A stretch of DNA of 64,000 bases from Dirofilaria immitis (taxonomy: Eukaryota > Nematoda > Chromadorea > Rhabditida > Onchocercidae): NCBI GenBank assembly GCA_024305405.1, contig JAKNDB010000070.1, positions 1,342,001 to 1,406,000 on the forward strand. Direction: 5' to 3'. The notes under the pieces were generated by a model. It searched no databases and was not told the DNA's origin. It saw nothing but the letters and a program-made list of their open reading frames with translations. Position 1 is the first letter of the stretch. Every line of letters begins with the position of its first letter. A program made the translations under genes and the position numbers. Below, one piece after another: positions 1 to 13,316 of the stretch.

Positions 1-983
1 AAACAAATATTTTATAACATAGTATGCAAATGATAAGATCAACTTATGAATGCCTGATTAAATAAATATTCTAATATATTACTTCATACTATACGAATGA
101 TAAATGGAATGGAAATGATTATCCGATAAAAGTATGTTATATATTTCGAAATGATATAGAACGAAATGATTAGAAAATGATAATTAAATTAATATGCGAT
201 ATTAGAAGAATCTCATTGCTTATTTATTTATTTTTTTTTTATCATTTTTATCATTGAAATGCTTACTTTTTAGTATTCTATTTGTTAAATTAAAATTTTT
301 AAGAAATCATTTATGCTTCCTTTGTTTAATAAGAAGAAATTAAATAAAAAAAATTAGCATAAATATTTAACAAAATCATTGAGCAAAAGATATTTCGTTT
401 GTGAAAAAAAAACTAAAAACAAATGTAAATAGGAAATTAAAGGAAAGAAAAAATAATATAAAAAAATCAAAGAACAAATGATAATATAAGAAAGAAATCA
501 AAAATAAAATGATAACATAAAACAAAAGGGAGATGATAATATCAGAAATCAAAATGAAATATATATTAAAAAATAACATTGGACATTAAAGAGAAATGAT
601 GATATAAGAGATCAAAAAAGAAAGTGATAATATCAGAAATCAAAAGAGAAATGATGATATAAGAAATCAAAAAGAAGTGATAATATCAGAAATCAAAAAG
701 AAGTGGAAATTGAAAGATAATGTTAGAAATTAAAAGAGAAAAGATAATATAAGAGATCAAAAAAGAAAGTGATAATATCAGAAATCAAAAAAGGAAGTGA
801 TAAGAAGGATATTGCATATTTAAAATATTAGAGCAAAAATTGATTGAAAAAAAAAGAAAAATTAAATATTTTAATCAAATAGATGAATCACGAAAAGCAG
901 AGAAAAAGGTTTCTAAAAAATTTTATTTATTTTTTTGTTATTTTTGAAAGAACAAGAATAGCATTAAATGGTACATCGAAAAT
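1..983. other. AT-rich non-coding stretch with degenerate repeat
   Basis: No supportable gene. From about 461 to 803 short phrases built on AGAAATCAAAA, GATGATATAAG and AAGTGATAATATC recur every 25-35 bases, forming a degenerate minisatellite. The 67-codon reverse frame at 376-579 is low-complexity F/I/L translation of A/T runs and is not a gene. Confidence 0.7.
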
Positions 984-1018
984 ATGATGATGATGATGAT
1001 GATGAATGATGATGATGA

Positions 1019-1080
<62 letters not shown>

Positions 1081-1183
1081 GATAGACTGATGTTGATCAT
1101 GATAATGATGGGTGATGATGATGGTGATGATGATCATAATGATGATGATGATGGTGATGATGATGATGATGATGATAGACTGG

Positions 1184-1214
<31 letters not shown>

Positions 1215-1315
1215 GATAGACTGATGTTGATCATGATAATGATGGGTGATGATGATGGTGATGATGATCATAATGATGATGATGATGATGATGATGACGA
1301 TGATGATGATGATGG

Positions 1316-1364
<49 letters not shown>

Positions 1365-1372
1365 ATTGATGA
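984..1372. repeat. (ATG)n/(GAT)n microsatellite with internal 134-bp duplication
   Basis: Nearly uninterrupted ATG/GAT trinucleotides. A non-repetitive phrase beginning GATAGACTGATGTTGATCAT occurs at 1081 and again at 1215, so a 134-bp block including flanking trinucleotides has been duplicated in tandem. Poly-D, poly-M and poly-I frames on both strands come from the repeat. Confidence 0.95.
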
Positions 1373-1884
1373 CGAGACTTTCTTCCCCGAAGCGGTACCA
1401 GTCAGCGGAATTGACCTCTCTCCTGATTGATTCGGTACCGCCTATCACCTTTCCTCTCAAGTTCCGTTGTGCATACATACAGAATGAATAAATTCTATGA
1501 ATATTATTTACACAACAAAAATTTAAACAAAATTTTTAATTCAAACTTTTACCGTTCATTTACCTTTTTCTTTTTTCTTTTTTTTTTTTCATTTAGCATG
1601 AATGATTGAATGTGGGAAATTGAAATGAACAAATAGATAATCGTTTAATCGAAAAAGTTAAATTTATAATTTGAATAAATTATTAATCTATCAATTATTA
1701 ATTTGCATAATTAATAATTCACATAGTTAATAATCGTATGATAATATTTCTATTATTTCTTAAATGTTCATTGATTATCAATCGTCGGTTTCATTGATAA
1801 TAGTATATTTAATTTACATAATAATTAATTATTCGTATAATCGATAATCAAATTTAATAAAATGATATTTCAATAATCGTTTAA

Positions 1885-1887
1885 TGT

Positions 1888-1935
<48 letters not shown>
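1885..1935. repeat. (ATCA)n tetranucleotide microsatellite
   Basis: About twelve perfect ATCA/AATC units ending in CAGTCG. The flanks are unremarkable AT-rich sequence. Confidence 0.95.
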
Positions 1936-2121
1936 GTCGTTTTAAATGCTATTTAATAGTATTTTATATGATAATTAAATTTGAATTTTTATTAAATAAA
2001 TTATTGAAATATTTCGAAATTATTATCTCAATTATATATCATAAAATTTAGCATTCAAATTTTCCAAATATTTTATTATATTCGTGAAAAGTTTATAAAT
2101 TTAAAAAAAAAAAATAGAAAA

Positions 2122-2228
2122 CAAAAGCAACGAATCAATTACGCTAATTTAAACAAATAAAAACAACGAATCAATTACGCTAATTTAGACAAACAAAAAC
2201 AACGAATTAATTAGGCTAATTTAAATAA
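2122..2228. repeat. Three-copy tandem repeat, about 36 bp
   Basis: The phrase CAACGAATCAATTACGCTAA is present twice and a diverged third copy reads CAACGAATTAATTAGGCTAA. Copies are joined by TTTAAACAAATAAAAA-like spacers. Confidence 0.85.
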
Positions 2229-2568
2229 AACTTATCAATGATAAACTTTTACAAAAATATTTTGTTCGAGCAATTCTATTCGTAAAATTTATTTCCTAAC
2301 TTTTGTTTTTTTTTCTCGCGAATATTTCAAACATTTAGAATTATTATTGAAAGATTACTAATACATTTGCATAATGCTTACAATTGCATATTTCCTATGT
2401 AAATAATCAACAAATGTTTCTGTTTTTTTGTCTTTTTTGTTTACTTTTTTTTCTATTTGAATCTTTGGTATGTTAATTAAAAAAAAAAAAGAAAAAAATG
2501 AAATATAATATATTGCAGCACTTTTCTTTTTTCTTTTTGAAATATAAAAATAAATTTTATAAAAATTA

Positions 2569-2663
2569 GAAATAAACAAAAAAGAAATAAACAAAAAAGA
2601 AATAAACAAAAAAGAAATAAACAAAAAAGAAATAAACAAAAAAGAAATAAACAAAAAAGAAAT
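2569..2663. repeat. Six-copy 15-bp tandem repeat
   Basis: The unit AAATAAACAAAAAAG is repeated about six times almost perfectly. Because 15 is divisible by three, the reverse frame reads repeated FLFIS, which accounts for the 98-codon frame at 2358-2654. Confidence 0.9.
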
Positions 2664-3597
2664 TACAAAAAAATTTTAAATATTTAAAAATAATAAAAAT
2701 ATCAAAGAAATTTTTTTAAAGAAGAAATAGAGAGAGAGAGGGAGGAAAGAGAGAGAGAGAAAGAGAAAAAATTAAGGAAAAATTTTTGTAATTCCGGTCA
2801 TTTTCTTTTAAACACACACAAAAAAAAAGAGAGAGAAAGAAAGACAAAGATTAAAATGATTATTAATTTTTCATTTAAAAAAAAAAAAAAAAGCGTAGAA
2901 ATTGATAAGTTGTTGTTTAGGAAGCAAATAAAATTAAATTGCATCGATTATATAAGTTTCTTTTCTTTCCCAAACTATTACTTTTCATTATTAATACGTG
3001 ATTTAAAATTGTTCCATCAGAATCTCAAATAAAAATATACGTAACTTTTTCGTATAAAATGATTATAAAGAAAAAAAAAAAGATGAGATTCTAAATAGGT
3101 ATGAATATTGAAAAATAACAATTGTATTAATTATAAAATATTGAAGATGGAAAAAAAAAAAGAAGAAACTAAGTAAAGAAATTGGAAGAAAAAACGGAAT
3201 GAAATGATAGCTACGATATGATTTGGATATGACGATTTGATATTAAGAAGAAGAAGAAGAAGAAGAGGAAGGACGGAAGAAAGGTAAGAAGGAAGGAAGA
3301 TAGGAACAATAATAAAAACTGTTCATAGATTCAGAAGAAGACAGGTAAAATGAAAAGAAAGGAATAATTTGACCATTAGGTCATAGGTAAGATAGGAATA
3401 GGGTTTTGATACAGTTGGAGGACGATTCGAATTCGAATTCAACTTGCTACAACAGGTTGAGGAAATGCAAAAATGCAGGATGGAAAATAGGCGGTACGTT
3501 CTTTTAATAAGTTGCTTGGGTGACAATGTACATTTAGAAATGAACTCTGTTGAACTGTTGTCACCAAAATGTCACCCACAATATGCGTATATTGGTT
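2664..3597. other. Non-coding stretch with GA and AAG tracts
   Basis: AT-rich sequence with GA-rich tracts near 2731-2770 and 2830-2850 and an AAG run at about 3246-3270. No gene supported. The short frames at 3323-3526 and 3444-3710 lack domain signals and run into repeats. Confidence 0.6.
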
Positions 3598-3690
3598 CTT
3601 GGTTCTATGTATGTATATGTATGTATGTGTGTGTTTGTATTTATGTGTGTGTGTATGTGTATGTGTATGTATATGTATGTGTGTTGTTTC
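3598..3690. repeat. GTAT/GTGT-type microsatellite
   Basis: Alternating TATG, TGTG and GTAT units. Similar tracts recur near 10,735 and 24,005. Confidence 0.9.
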
Positions 3691-3775
3691 TATATCAATC
3701 TATATGTTGATGATTTCCTGTACAAATAACCGGTTCATTAGAGAGGTCGCGTTAGTGAGCAATCTCGAAAAGATT

Positions 3776-3925
3776 GAGTAGGAGGCGAAGGAGGAAGAGG
3801 TGGAGGAAAAGGTGGAGGAAGAGGTTGGAGGAAAAAGAAGGCCAAAACCAGTAGGCACCAGCCTGTGATGGGTACCAACAATCACCATCATCATCATCAT
3901 CAACATCAACATCATCATCACAATG
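3776..3925. repeat. GGA-rich purine tract followed by (ATC)n
   Basis: From 3776 to about 3840 the plus strand is GGAGGAAGAGGTGGA-like, unusually G-rich for this window. From 3883 to 3925 it becomes CATCATCAACATCAAC repeats. Confidence 0.85.
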
Positions 3926-5929
3926 TTGACACCAATAATATCATTATCATTTTGGAAATATCATCATTTTGACAAGATTCAGATAGTAAAAATTCTTATC
4001 ATTCTGCAACCTCTGACCTTTTATCTTATCCAACTAAAATCATTCGGAACAATAGAGAGAAAGAGAGAGACAGAAAGAGAGAGAGACAGAGAAATCCTTT
4101 GTAATTTTCAAACATAATGAAACATAAATGAAATTATGGATGGAAAAGGAGAAGAATTGGATGAAATCTAAACCAGTATAATGAGATTTCAGGATTAATA
4201 AATAAAATACGAATGTGCTTAATTTTAACGTATAAAATGACGTAACGTTTATAAAATTACGTAAACCTTCTTTTCTACAATCAAAAATATTCGCTTGAAT
4301 CTTTTTATACTTCGTAAAATAATACTATTATTCAATATGATCAGGCGAAATGCAATATATGAATTAAATTTAGAAATTTGCTTATTTCAATTTATTATCA
4401 ATTTTTCATTTATCACTTATCATTATCATTATCAGTTAATTTAAAAGAAAAAAAAACGATATGTTACAAATATTAAAATTGCCCATGTATTATTTAATGA
4501 TAATTCTATTTTGTTATTAAATTATACGTTTATCATTTATCAATTATTAATTAATTTTTGCAAAAAGAAATCGATTAAGTATTGAAAAATTTATGTATCA
4601 CTTGGTGATAAAAATTTAGAAATTTATTCGTTCATTATATATGATAATATGACACTTTATCATTAATCAAATAGCATTCAATGAATTTTTCGTATATAAA
4701 AATCGAATTTATAAAAATTTGAATATCGAATAAATGAAATACTTAAATTTAAAAAATTAAATTTAAAAAATAATTTAATAAATCGTGATTAAAATTAAAG
4801 CATATTTTTGTAAAATTCAACAAATATTACAAATTAATAGAGCAAGATGGAAAATATATTGAAATGATTTCTTATCTCTTATTATCTATTGCTATCAATT
4901 AAATTAGTTAATTCATCGAGAATAATTGTTAAAGATTGATAAGTTAGCTAAAGATTTTATAAGTTCAAGTATCATTCATGATAATAAAGCAAATCATCAT
5001 GCTAGTTATTAAGGTTTCAATTTGTTATATTATTTAAATACGAATATAGTTAATTGATTTTTTATTGATTCGATTTCCTATTTAATTATAATATTGTTAG
5101 AAATTAATATAATAAATTCAATTAATATAAATTTTAAATTTATTAATCAAAAAAAATTAGAATTAATTATATTAAAAAGGAAAATATTTTATTAAAAAAA
5201 AAACGAACAATAAAAAGAAATAAATTTATAAATAATTCAAAAAAAAAAAAAATTAAATAAAAAATATATTTATTCATTGTAATGCAATGCAATGAATAAA
5301 TTAATTAATTTATAAATTATAAAATGAAAATAAAAAACAAATTCGAAATTAAATTTAATAAAAGAATTCCTTTTTGCTTTTCCATACAAATAATAAATGA
5401 ATTAAAACAAAATTGAAAATATAATTGAAAAATTGATAATTTTTATTCATAAAAATTTCTAATTTTTATTTTTTATTTAAAACTTTTTTTCGAAGAAAAT
5501 TTTTTATTAAAAATTTAATAAAACTTAGGAAGAAAAAATTTGAATGATTAAAATGAATGAAAATAATGATAGTGATATATAGAGAAATATAAATAGATAG
5601 TAGAAATGGCAATCATTATAATTGGCAATATTTTCTCCTTGTAATGGATTACTTTGAAATAATATGATAGGAAGATAGATTCAAGGATTCGAGAATTCTC
5701 GGAAGGGGAGATGAAGCGAAGCGGGAATCAAGAAGATGAATTATATAATGCAATATACGAATATATAAATATTTATATATTTAGTATTTAAAATGTAAAC
5801 TTTACAAATTCTAATCGATTATAATTAAATGAATGATTTCTGATGGACCGATGAACTTTATGACATCGATGGTACATCGGAAGGGAATGATGGCAATTAT
5901 CCGCTTTTGATGACATAATAGTTTCAAAT
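3926..5929. other. AT-rich non-coding stretch with an 11-bp hairpin
   Basis: Nothing coding recognised over about 2 kb. A perfect inverted repeat lies at 5269-5279 (TTTATTCATTG) and 5290-5300, with a 10-base loop made of AATG/CAATG phrases. A GA tract lies at about 4050-4092. Confidence 0.6.
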
Positions 5930-6690
5930 TTCTTTTCCTAATCCAAAATGATAGCGAATTAAAGTGACAAACTTACTGAATCAACAATGATAACTGATTA
6001 TGAATCCAAAATGATGATAAAATAGTAAGGCAAGCTTTCCGAATCCAAAATGATGATGAAAAGTGAAACAAACTTTCCGAATTTCCGAATTCAAAATGAT
6101 GATGAAATAGTAAGGTGAGCTTTCCAAATCCACAATAATGATAGAATATGATTCGAGAACATGACAAATTAATGAGACAGGTTTTCCAAATCAAGAACGA
6201 CGGCAGAATATGAACCGAAAATGATGACGAAATAATATGAAACGAGAGTAATGACGAATTAGTGAGACGAACATTCCGAATCCAGAATGACAAAAGGGTA
6301 TGAATCAGAATGAAGACGAAATAATAAGATTTCCGAATCCAGAATGATGACGAATTGATGAGACAAGTTTTTTACGAGTCCAAAATGATGATAGGATTTG
6401 ATATCGAGAATAATGATGAAATAATATGATAAGCTTTTCGAATCGAGAATGATGACGAATTAGTAAGATAAGCTTTCTGAATCTAGAATGATAACAGAAT
6501 ATGAATTTGTGAATGATGAAGAATCGATAAGACAAACTTTTTAAATCCAAGATTCGAAAATGATGATAGAATATAAGTCGAAGGCGATGACAAATTAATA
6601 AGACATGTTGCCTGAAACCAGAGTGATAACAATTTAATGGTAGAATATAGGTCGAGAACGATGACAAATTTAATAATGCTTTCCGAATCC
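5930..6690. repeat. Degenerate minisatellite, TTCCGAATCCAGAATGATGA family
   Basis: About 15 diverged units carry a core like TTCCGAATCCAGAATGATGA followed by CGAATTAGTAAGACAA-like sequence, with spacing varying from about 35 to 70 bases. The core is open on the minus strand, giving repeated FWIRK/FRFGK-like peptides (frames 5973-6293 and 6305-6667) that are translations of the repeat, not proteins. Confidence 0.85.
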
Positions 6691-7749
6691 CGAATCCATA
6701 TTAGATTAAAGAAGATAAGTTAGACGTTGAAAATAATTAGCTTATTTATTGCAAAATATAACAAATGATTAAATGATTTTGATATGAGATAAAAAAAAAA
6801 TTCCACATCGAAACTTTATAGATGATAAAAATAATTATTTTTCGATTTCGAAATGATGATAAATTGTTGAGATAAAAAAGACGAATAAATCTTTAATAAT
6901 TTTTCAATTCTATGATATGATAATATCAATAATGCTCAAAAATTCCGTATAATTCCAGTAAAAAAAATGCTTATCAGATAACATACCGAATATACGCCTG
7001 AATTATCATGATAATTTTGATATGGTGAATATTTCATAAAAATGTTGAAATAATTGTTCGAATTAAATAATGAAAATATTGAAATGAATAATATCTAAAT
7101 ATACGATTATTGGTTAATATAATCATTTTTCTCGCTTTTTTTTGTTTGTTTGAATATTTTAGAATTTAGTTAATCCAAAAAGAAAAATCTATCTTTATTT
7201 TATCATTTTATCATTTGCTAAAAAAAAAGATTTGAATTTTTACAAATAATAAAAAAAGAAAAAAATGTTAGATTGATTTGATAAAAAATGTAAGATATAA
7301 AAATTAACTTGCAACATTATGCATTGATAACATATGCGATGCAATCATAATTTAGCCGTCTTATCACCCACTAGAGATAACAAAAATGAAGAAGAAAAAA
7401 AAAAAAGAAAACGAATAATTTTATTCATCGTCTAATAAAAATTGTAAACAAAAAGAAAAAACTTTTATTTTTTACAGGATAAATTAAAAATATACTTCTT
7501 TTATTTTGGAATAATATTTATCAAAAATAATTATGCTAATAACTGTTAAGCATTTCTTATCATTTTTTCTTTTCTTTTTTTTTATCATATCATTTTTATC
7601 ATATTGTAAAGATTAATTTTTTAAAATTTAAATTATTTTGATAATTTAAAAACAAAAATTATTCCAAACAAAATGAATAATACATTAAAATGGATCGATA
7701 TGAACTAATAAATAATATATGCGCGAAAAGATGAAATTTTAATTATCCT
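6691..7749. other. AT-rich non-coding stretch
   Basis: Homopolymer A and T runs and many TGATAA/TTATCA words. No gene, RNA gene or clear repeat array seen. Confidence 0.6.
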
Positions 7750-7815
<66 letters not shown>

Positions 7816-7891
7816 GCAACAGCAACTACTACTACTACTACTACTACTACTACTGCTACTACTACTACTACTGCTACTACTACTACTACTG

Positions 7892-7934
<43 letters not shown>

Positions 7935-8101
7935 TACCACTACTACTACCACCACTACTACCACTACCACTACTACTACTACCACTACTACCACTACTAC
8001 CACTACCACTACTACTACCACTACTACTACTACTACTACCACTACTACTACTACCACTACTACCACTACTACTACCACTACCACCACTACCACTACTATT
8101 A

Positions 8102-8136
<35 letters not shown>

Positions 8137-8210
8137 GCTACTACTACTACTACTGCTACTACTACTACTGCTACTACTACTACTACTACTATTATTATTA
8201 TTATTACTAT
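7750..8210. repeat. Compound trinucleotide microsatellite (CAA)n-(ACT)n
   Basis: A block of about 65 bp of CAA passes through CAG into about 380 bp of ACT with scattered ACC and GCT variants, ending in ATT. The minus strand is stop-free in two frames, producing poly-Ser/Cys and poly-Val of up to 189 codons. No start context, domain or flanking exon supports translation. Confidence 0.95.
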
Positions 8211-8232
8211 TTATAATTTCATATATCATTTG

Positions 8233-8280
8233 AAGGTCATTTAAACAAAAAAAAAAAAGAAAAAGAAAGGTCATTTAAAA
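8233..8280. promoter_or_regulatory. Pair of AGGTCATTTAAA direct repeats
   Basis: AAGGTCATTTAAA occurs at about 8234 and again at about 8267, separated by an A-rich spacer. AGGTCA is the classic nuclear-receptor half-site. Any regulatory role is inference, and no gene is recognised within several kilobases. Confidence 0.3.
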
Positions 8281-8490
8281 AAAAAAAAAAAACCTTTCGT
8301 TCCTCATTTTTCGACTACTACTACTATTATAATATCAAATTACAAAAAAAAAAAAAAATGAAGCATACAAAAAAAGTTTATATATGTTGTTTTTTTTTCA
8401 TTTTTCTTCCGGAGATTAATTTTTCAAAAATGAATTTTTGATAGTAATAAGTAATTTTTTTCGTTTTTTTTTTTGTAAACACAATGATAT

Positions 8491-8516
8491 AAAATTTGAC
8501 CTTAAGGTCAAATTTT
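8491..8516. promoter_or_regulatory. 26-bp perfect palindrome centred on TGACCTTAAGGTCA
   Basis: The sequence is its own reverse complement over 26 bases. Its centre is an everted pair of AGGTCA half-sites separated by TA. It lies 210 bp from the two AGGTCATTTAAA repeats. It could be a protein-binding site or simply a chance cruciform. Confidence 0.4.
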
Positions 8517-8709
8517 TGTAAACTTTTTTTTTTATTACTATCAATTTCCACCTTCTCGATTTTCTATTTCTTTATTTATTTATTTTGTAACTTTTTAAAT
8601 TTTCATTTATTCAGTTTTTTTGGTTTATTTTTTAAAAAATTCCAAAATTTTTTTGTAAATTTATTTAATCAAATAAAATTGATAATTAAAATATATTATT
8701 ATCAGTGAT

Positions 8710-10135
8710 AAAATGTAGATGTAATTTTGTAGGAATACAATAATATGTGTAAAAATATTGTTAACGATATGAAATCATAATATCAGTGATAAATGAAATT
8801 GAAATAATATGATGAAGAATCAGTGATAGATGAAATTTAAATAATATATGATAATGAAATGTTGAAAATACAACACAAAATAGAGATGATATTGGAATTA
8901 TATTACGAAAAATTTTCAATAGCCTTATCATTCTCGTTCATTTAACTGACTAATAATATGGCGATTTATTTTTATATATCAATAATCCAAAGCCTTTCGT
9001 ATTTCTCGTCTCGAGCATAAATTTCGAGAAATAACGAAAATGTATTGATAATTATGATGAATTTTAGTTGATTAACATAGTTTCAGTTTAAAATATTTTT
9101 CTCGAAATTATGCATAATTTTGTTTTATTTAAATAATTAAATTTTGAGTTATAATTTCAAATTTATGAGACATATATATGTGATTACTTATCATATCAAT
9201 ACACGAGAAGATATCTTATCATTATTTATCATGTCATTGCAAAAAAAATTTTTTTCTTATTAAATATTACTTTTAATTAAAATTAAATAAATATTCTATC
9301 TCAAAAAAAAGGGCGAAAGAAATAAGCTTGGTAATAGAATTCGAGAATTCGAGAATTATCCATAATTATCAAAAAATTTAAACGAATATTTTAGGATAAA
9401 TTTTGCAAAAAAAAAGCGACAATAGTAAAAGCAAATTGATCCGAACATTATTCCGAAATTATTCATTCAAATATATAAAAAAAAAAAAGAGGAAGAATAT
9501 GAAGATCGAGAAATGAAGTGATGATTGAATGATTGAAAGAAGTTTTTTTTTTTAGAAATAGACGAAAAGTTGAAATGAAAAAAAAGCAAAGACTTTTGAC
9601 CTAATCAAATGTTTATTTTATGCCATACATATATATATTTTAAGAGAAAAAATTAATACTAAATATTATTCCGATTCTGATTAATTAATCAAATCAAAAA
9701 TATTTGTCATATATTTTCTAATCACATTATCATTTAGCAAAAAAAATTGATTTCTTCGTTTAATCATAAAAATTTATCAATTATAAATGTTTGTTAGATT
9801 ATTAGGTATTTAATTATTTATTGTAATATTTTTGATTAAAAATTTAATTGATAAATTTGTTATCAAACTTTTATCATTTAGCATTATCATTTCAAATGAT
9901 AATGCATTCATTTCTATCTATCTATTTATCATCGAAAAAAAGGCTAACATAGAAAAAATAAAAATTTAGCAAATGATTAGATAATTCTTGATAAGCTCTA
10001 GAATTTTTAGCTTATATTTGATAGATAAAATTTTTGTGATAATCATCAATCCTTTATTTTATGTATCATACGAGTTTGATATTCAATAGCATTTATAGCT
10101 AAGAATTAAAATGAAATTAAAAACCGAGAAGAAAA

Positions 10136-10166
<31 letters not shown>

Positions 10167-10734
10167 TGAATCAGTAAAAGAAAAAAATGTACTTTTTTAA
10201 AAAAAATTTTTTTTTTTGATTGATTGACGATTAGATCAACAAACGATCATTAAAATTGGAAATCATTAAAAATTTGTTTCAATCATTTATTTATCTTTAG
10301 AGCATTATTGCATAATATTTAATCCTTAAATAGATCTATTTTAAAAAAGAAAAAACATTTAATATTTCAAATGATTTTATCCATAGATTTATCAATATTT
10401 TTATTTTATATTCAATTTCTAATTATAATTTCATTAATAATTCTTGACTAATTCTCGAATTATATATTGTTTTCAATTACATACATACATATAGTTATTC
10501 TTGATTAATTCTCGACTTGTGTATTATTAATTCTCGAATTATATGTTAATTTCAATTACATATATACATATAGTATAAATTATTATCTCAAGAATATGTA
10601 TAAATTATTATCTCGAGAATAAAGTTTTTATTAGAAATGGAAACAGAACGGTTGATGCTAAGGATTATGATGATAAATGTTGATGCAAGAACCGGTTTTT
10701 TTTTTTTTTTTGTATTAAACTTTATACATGCGTT
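8710..10734. other. AT-rich non-coding stretch
   Basis: Many TGATAA/TTATCA words, A/T homopolymers and a perfect GA tract at about 10,136-10,161. Two similar phrases near 10,440-10,620 share TTCTTGACTAATTCTCGA-like and ATTATCTCGAGAATA-like text. No gene supported. Confidence 0.6.
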
Positions 10735-10842
10735 TGTATATATGTGCATGTGTGTATGTATGTATGTATGTGTATATGTGTATGTGTATGTTCGTGTATG
10801 TGTGTGCACGTGTCTATGTATGTTTTGTATGAACATGCATTT
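10735..10842. repeat. GTAT/GTGT microsatellite
   Basis: TGTATG, TGTG and GTGTATG units. Short C/M/V-rich frames on the plus strand and T/H-rich frames on the minus strand are repeat translations. Confidence 0.9.
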
Positions 10843-11104
10843 ATGTTAAGGAATGTCGCGACATGGATTTACAGTTTGCAATTTGCAAATTTGATGGCTC
10901 AAACAATCAGAGAGATTATTCGAGAAAAAGGAGAACAGTGAAAGATGGTACATATCGAAGGGTTCATTATTACTATCATCATTATCATTATCAACATCAT
11001 TCATCATTATCATCAGCATTATTCGACCTGCTTTCCGGGTTCAATATCTGCAAAATCTCATCCTTTTTCATTTCATCTACATGTAAATAAATATACCTTG
11101 ACAC

Positions 11105-11200
11105 TATATATTTATAAACATACATACATACACACATATACATACAAAATACACACATATACACATACACACATACATACATACATATATATATATGTTA
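11105..11200. repeat. CATA/CACA microsatellite
   Basis: Alternating ACATAC, ACACAT and ATATAT units in the opposite dinucleotide orientation to the tract at 10,735. Confidence 0.9.
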
Positions 11201-11226
11201 AATTGGGGTATATTTCAAAAAAAGTG

Positions 11227-11560
11227 TTTTAATTGGAAATAAAATGGAATAAAAATAACATGAAATAAATTCGAAATAAATATGAAATGAAAAAATACGA
11301 AATTAAATGAAATGGAAGCAAATTCGAAATGAATATGAAATGAAAAAATACGAAATGAAATGAAATGGAAGTAAATTTGAAATGAATATGAAATCAAAAA
11401 AATGCGAAATGAAATGAAATGAAATGGAAGTAAATTCGAAATGAATATGAAATGAAAAAATACGAAATGAAATGGAAGTAAATTTGAAATGAATAAGAAA
11501 TGAAAAAATTCGAAATGAAATGAAATGAAAAAATTTGAAATAGAATAAAATGGAGGAATG
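11227..11560. repeat. GAAAT-derived tandem array, 48-59-bp units
   Basis: About five units each combine AAATTCGAAATGAATATGAA, a short A run, TACGAAATG and one to three further GAAAT pentamers before GGAAGT. The unit is stop-free on the minus strand, which explains the 126-codon F/H/I/S-rich frame at 11,215-11,595. Confidence 0.9.
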
Positions 11561-13199
11561 CCATTTATATACATCTCATCCATTGATAAATTCATTTTAG
11601 AAATTCATATCTTTTGAAAATTTTTATACATTTGACCTTTCATATAAAATTACAACAATTCCTTCATATTTTAAATCTTTTAAAAATTGTTCAAAGAAAA
11701 AAGGGTAAAAAGTTTGCAATTATTAAAGTGTTTTTTAAAATTATAAGTTTATATTTAAGTAAAATTTAAAAATAAAAATAATATATTATCGATTAATTAC
11801 AAGATTTTCAAGTTCCTATTACAAACGAAATGAAAAACTTGACTACATCCTTCATAATGATTAATTTGAATAACATATATGATAAGGATGATAAGTGATA
11901 ATCTTGAGTATGATAAGAATAAATGCTTGTATTTAATTAGTTCAAATGAATCCATTCTAACAATAATTTGTTCATGTAAAAATGTTTGCAAATGCTATAT
12001 TGATAAGATATGATAATTCAAAAAATAAAGCAAATGAATACACTATAAAATAATGAATAATTTGAATGATATATATGATAAAGGATGATATGATAAATCC
12101 AAAAAAAAAAAAATAGAGCAAATAGAATGATTTATTTATTAAATTCTAAAACTGCCATATAAATAATAAAGCTAAAATGGATGAAATCTATCATTCACAT
12201 TTAGCAAATTAAAAAAAAAAATGATGGAAAATAATCATAATAAAATTTTATATATAATTTAAAAATGATCTATGATCGATAATCCAATAATACTCAATGA
12301 TATAATTTAAAAATTAATACGTCATCAATGGATCAATGGTCATTAAATGACCAGCGGTATCATCTAAAAAAAAAAAAAGAAACAATATGTAATCGATAAT
12401 TAATTAATTAATTAAACATCATATAAACTATTCTAAGATTAAATAATCAATCATATATTCTAGACATATGTAAGACTGATTAAATGTCAGCTCATTTAAT
12501 CTAAAAATAATATGCTATCAGTAATTAAATAATAAATCATACTGAAAAAAAATACATGATCAGTGATTAAACAATCAGTCATATAATCTAAAAATAAATG
12601 ATCAAATGACTAAATGATCAATTATACAAATCTGAAAAACAAAAAAAAAATAAGTGATCAATGACTAAATAATTAATCAATTAATCAATGAAATAGAGTT
12701 AGAAAAAAAACATTTAAATTAAATAAACATTGATAATAAATTTATCAAATATTTTTTAAATTAATTATTTCCTTAAAAATTATTTACATAATTTTTATTT
12801 ACCTGATTTGTTATTTGAAAAGAAAAATAAAACAATTTAATATTTTGTAAAAGCAAAAATAAAAACAAAAATTGCATTTTTATTTTATTTTATTATTTCA
12901 ATTTTATAATTAATTATTTAAATTAATAAGAAATGAATAAATGTTAAATTATCAATTTATCAATAAATGATATAGCAACAAACAATGTACACATATATAT
13001 ATATATATATCACAATGATAAGAATTTAAAAAAAGAATGAAAATTTTATCGAATCGAATAAAATTTCTTTTTAAAAAAAGAAGAAGAAGTAAAGTATATC
13101 AAAAGAAACAATCAGAATAAGTTAAATTATATATTTTAGGAAATTAAAAATTTTTACTTTTCTCGCCACTTACAGTAATAATAATTTCATAATAAATAA
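11561..13199. other. AT-rich non-coding stretch
   Basis: From about 12,250 to 12,690 loosely repeated phrases such as ATGATCAATGACTAAATAAT and ATCAGTCATATAATCTAAAA recur. An (AT)n tract lies at about 12,990-13,009. No gene seen. Confidence 0.55.
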
Positions 13200-13316
13200 T
13201 TTCGGTTTTATCAAATGAAATATCAATTGATTGTTAAAGGAATTTTATCGAATGAAATATCAATTGATCGTTAAAAAAATTTTATCAAATGAAGTATCAA
13301 TTGATTGTTAAAAGAA
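13200..13316. repeat. Three-copy tandem repeat, about 41 bp
   Basis: TTTTATCAAATGAAATATCA followed by ATTGATTGTTAAA-like sequence is repeated three times with a few substitutions. Confidence 0.85.
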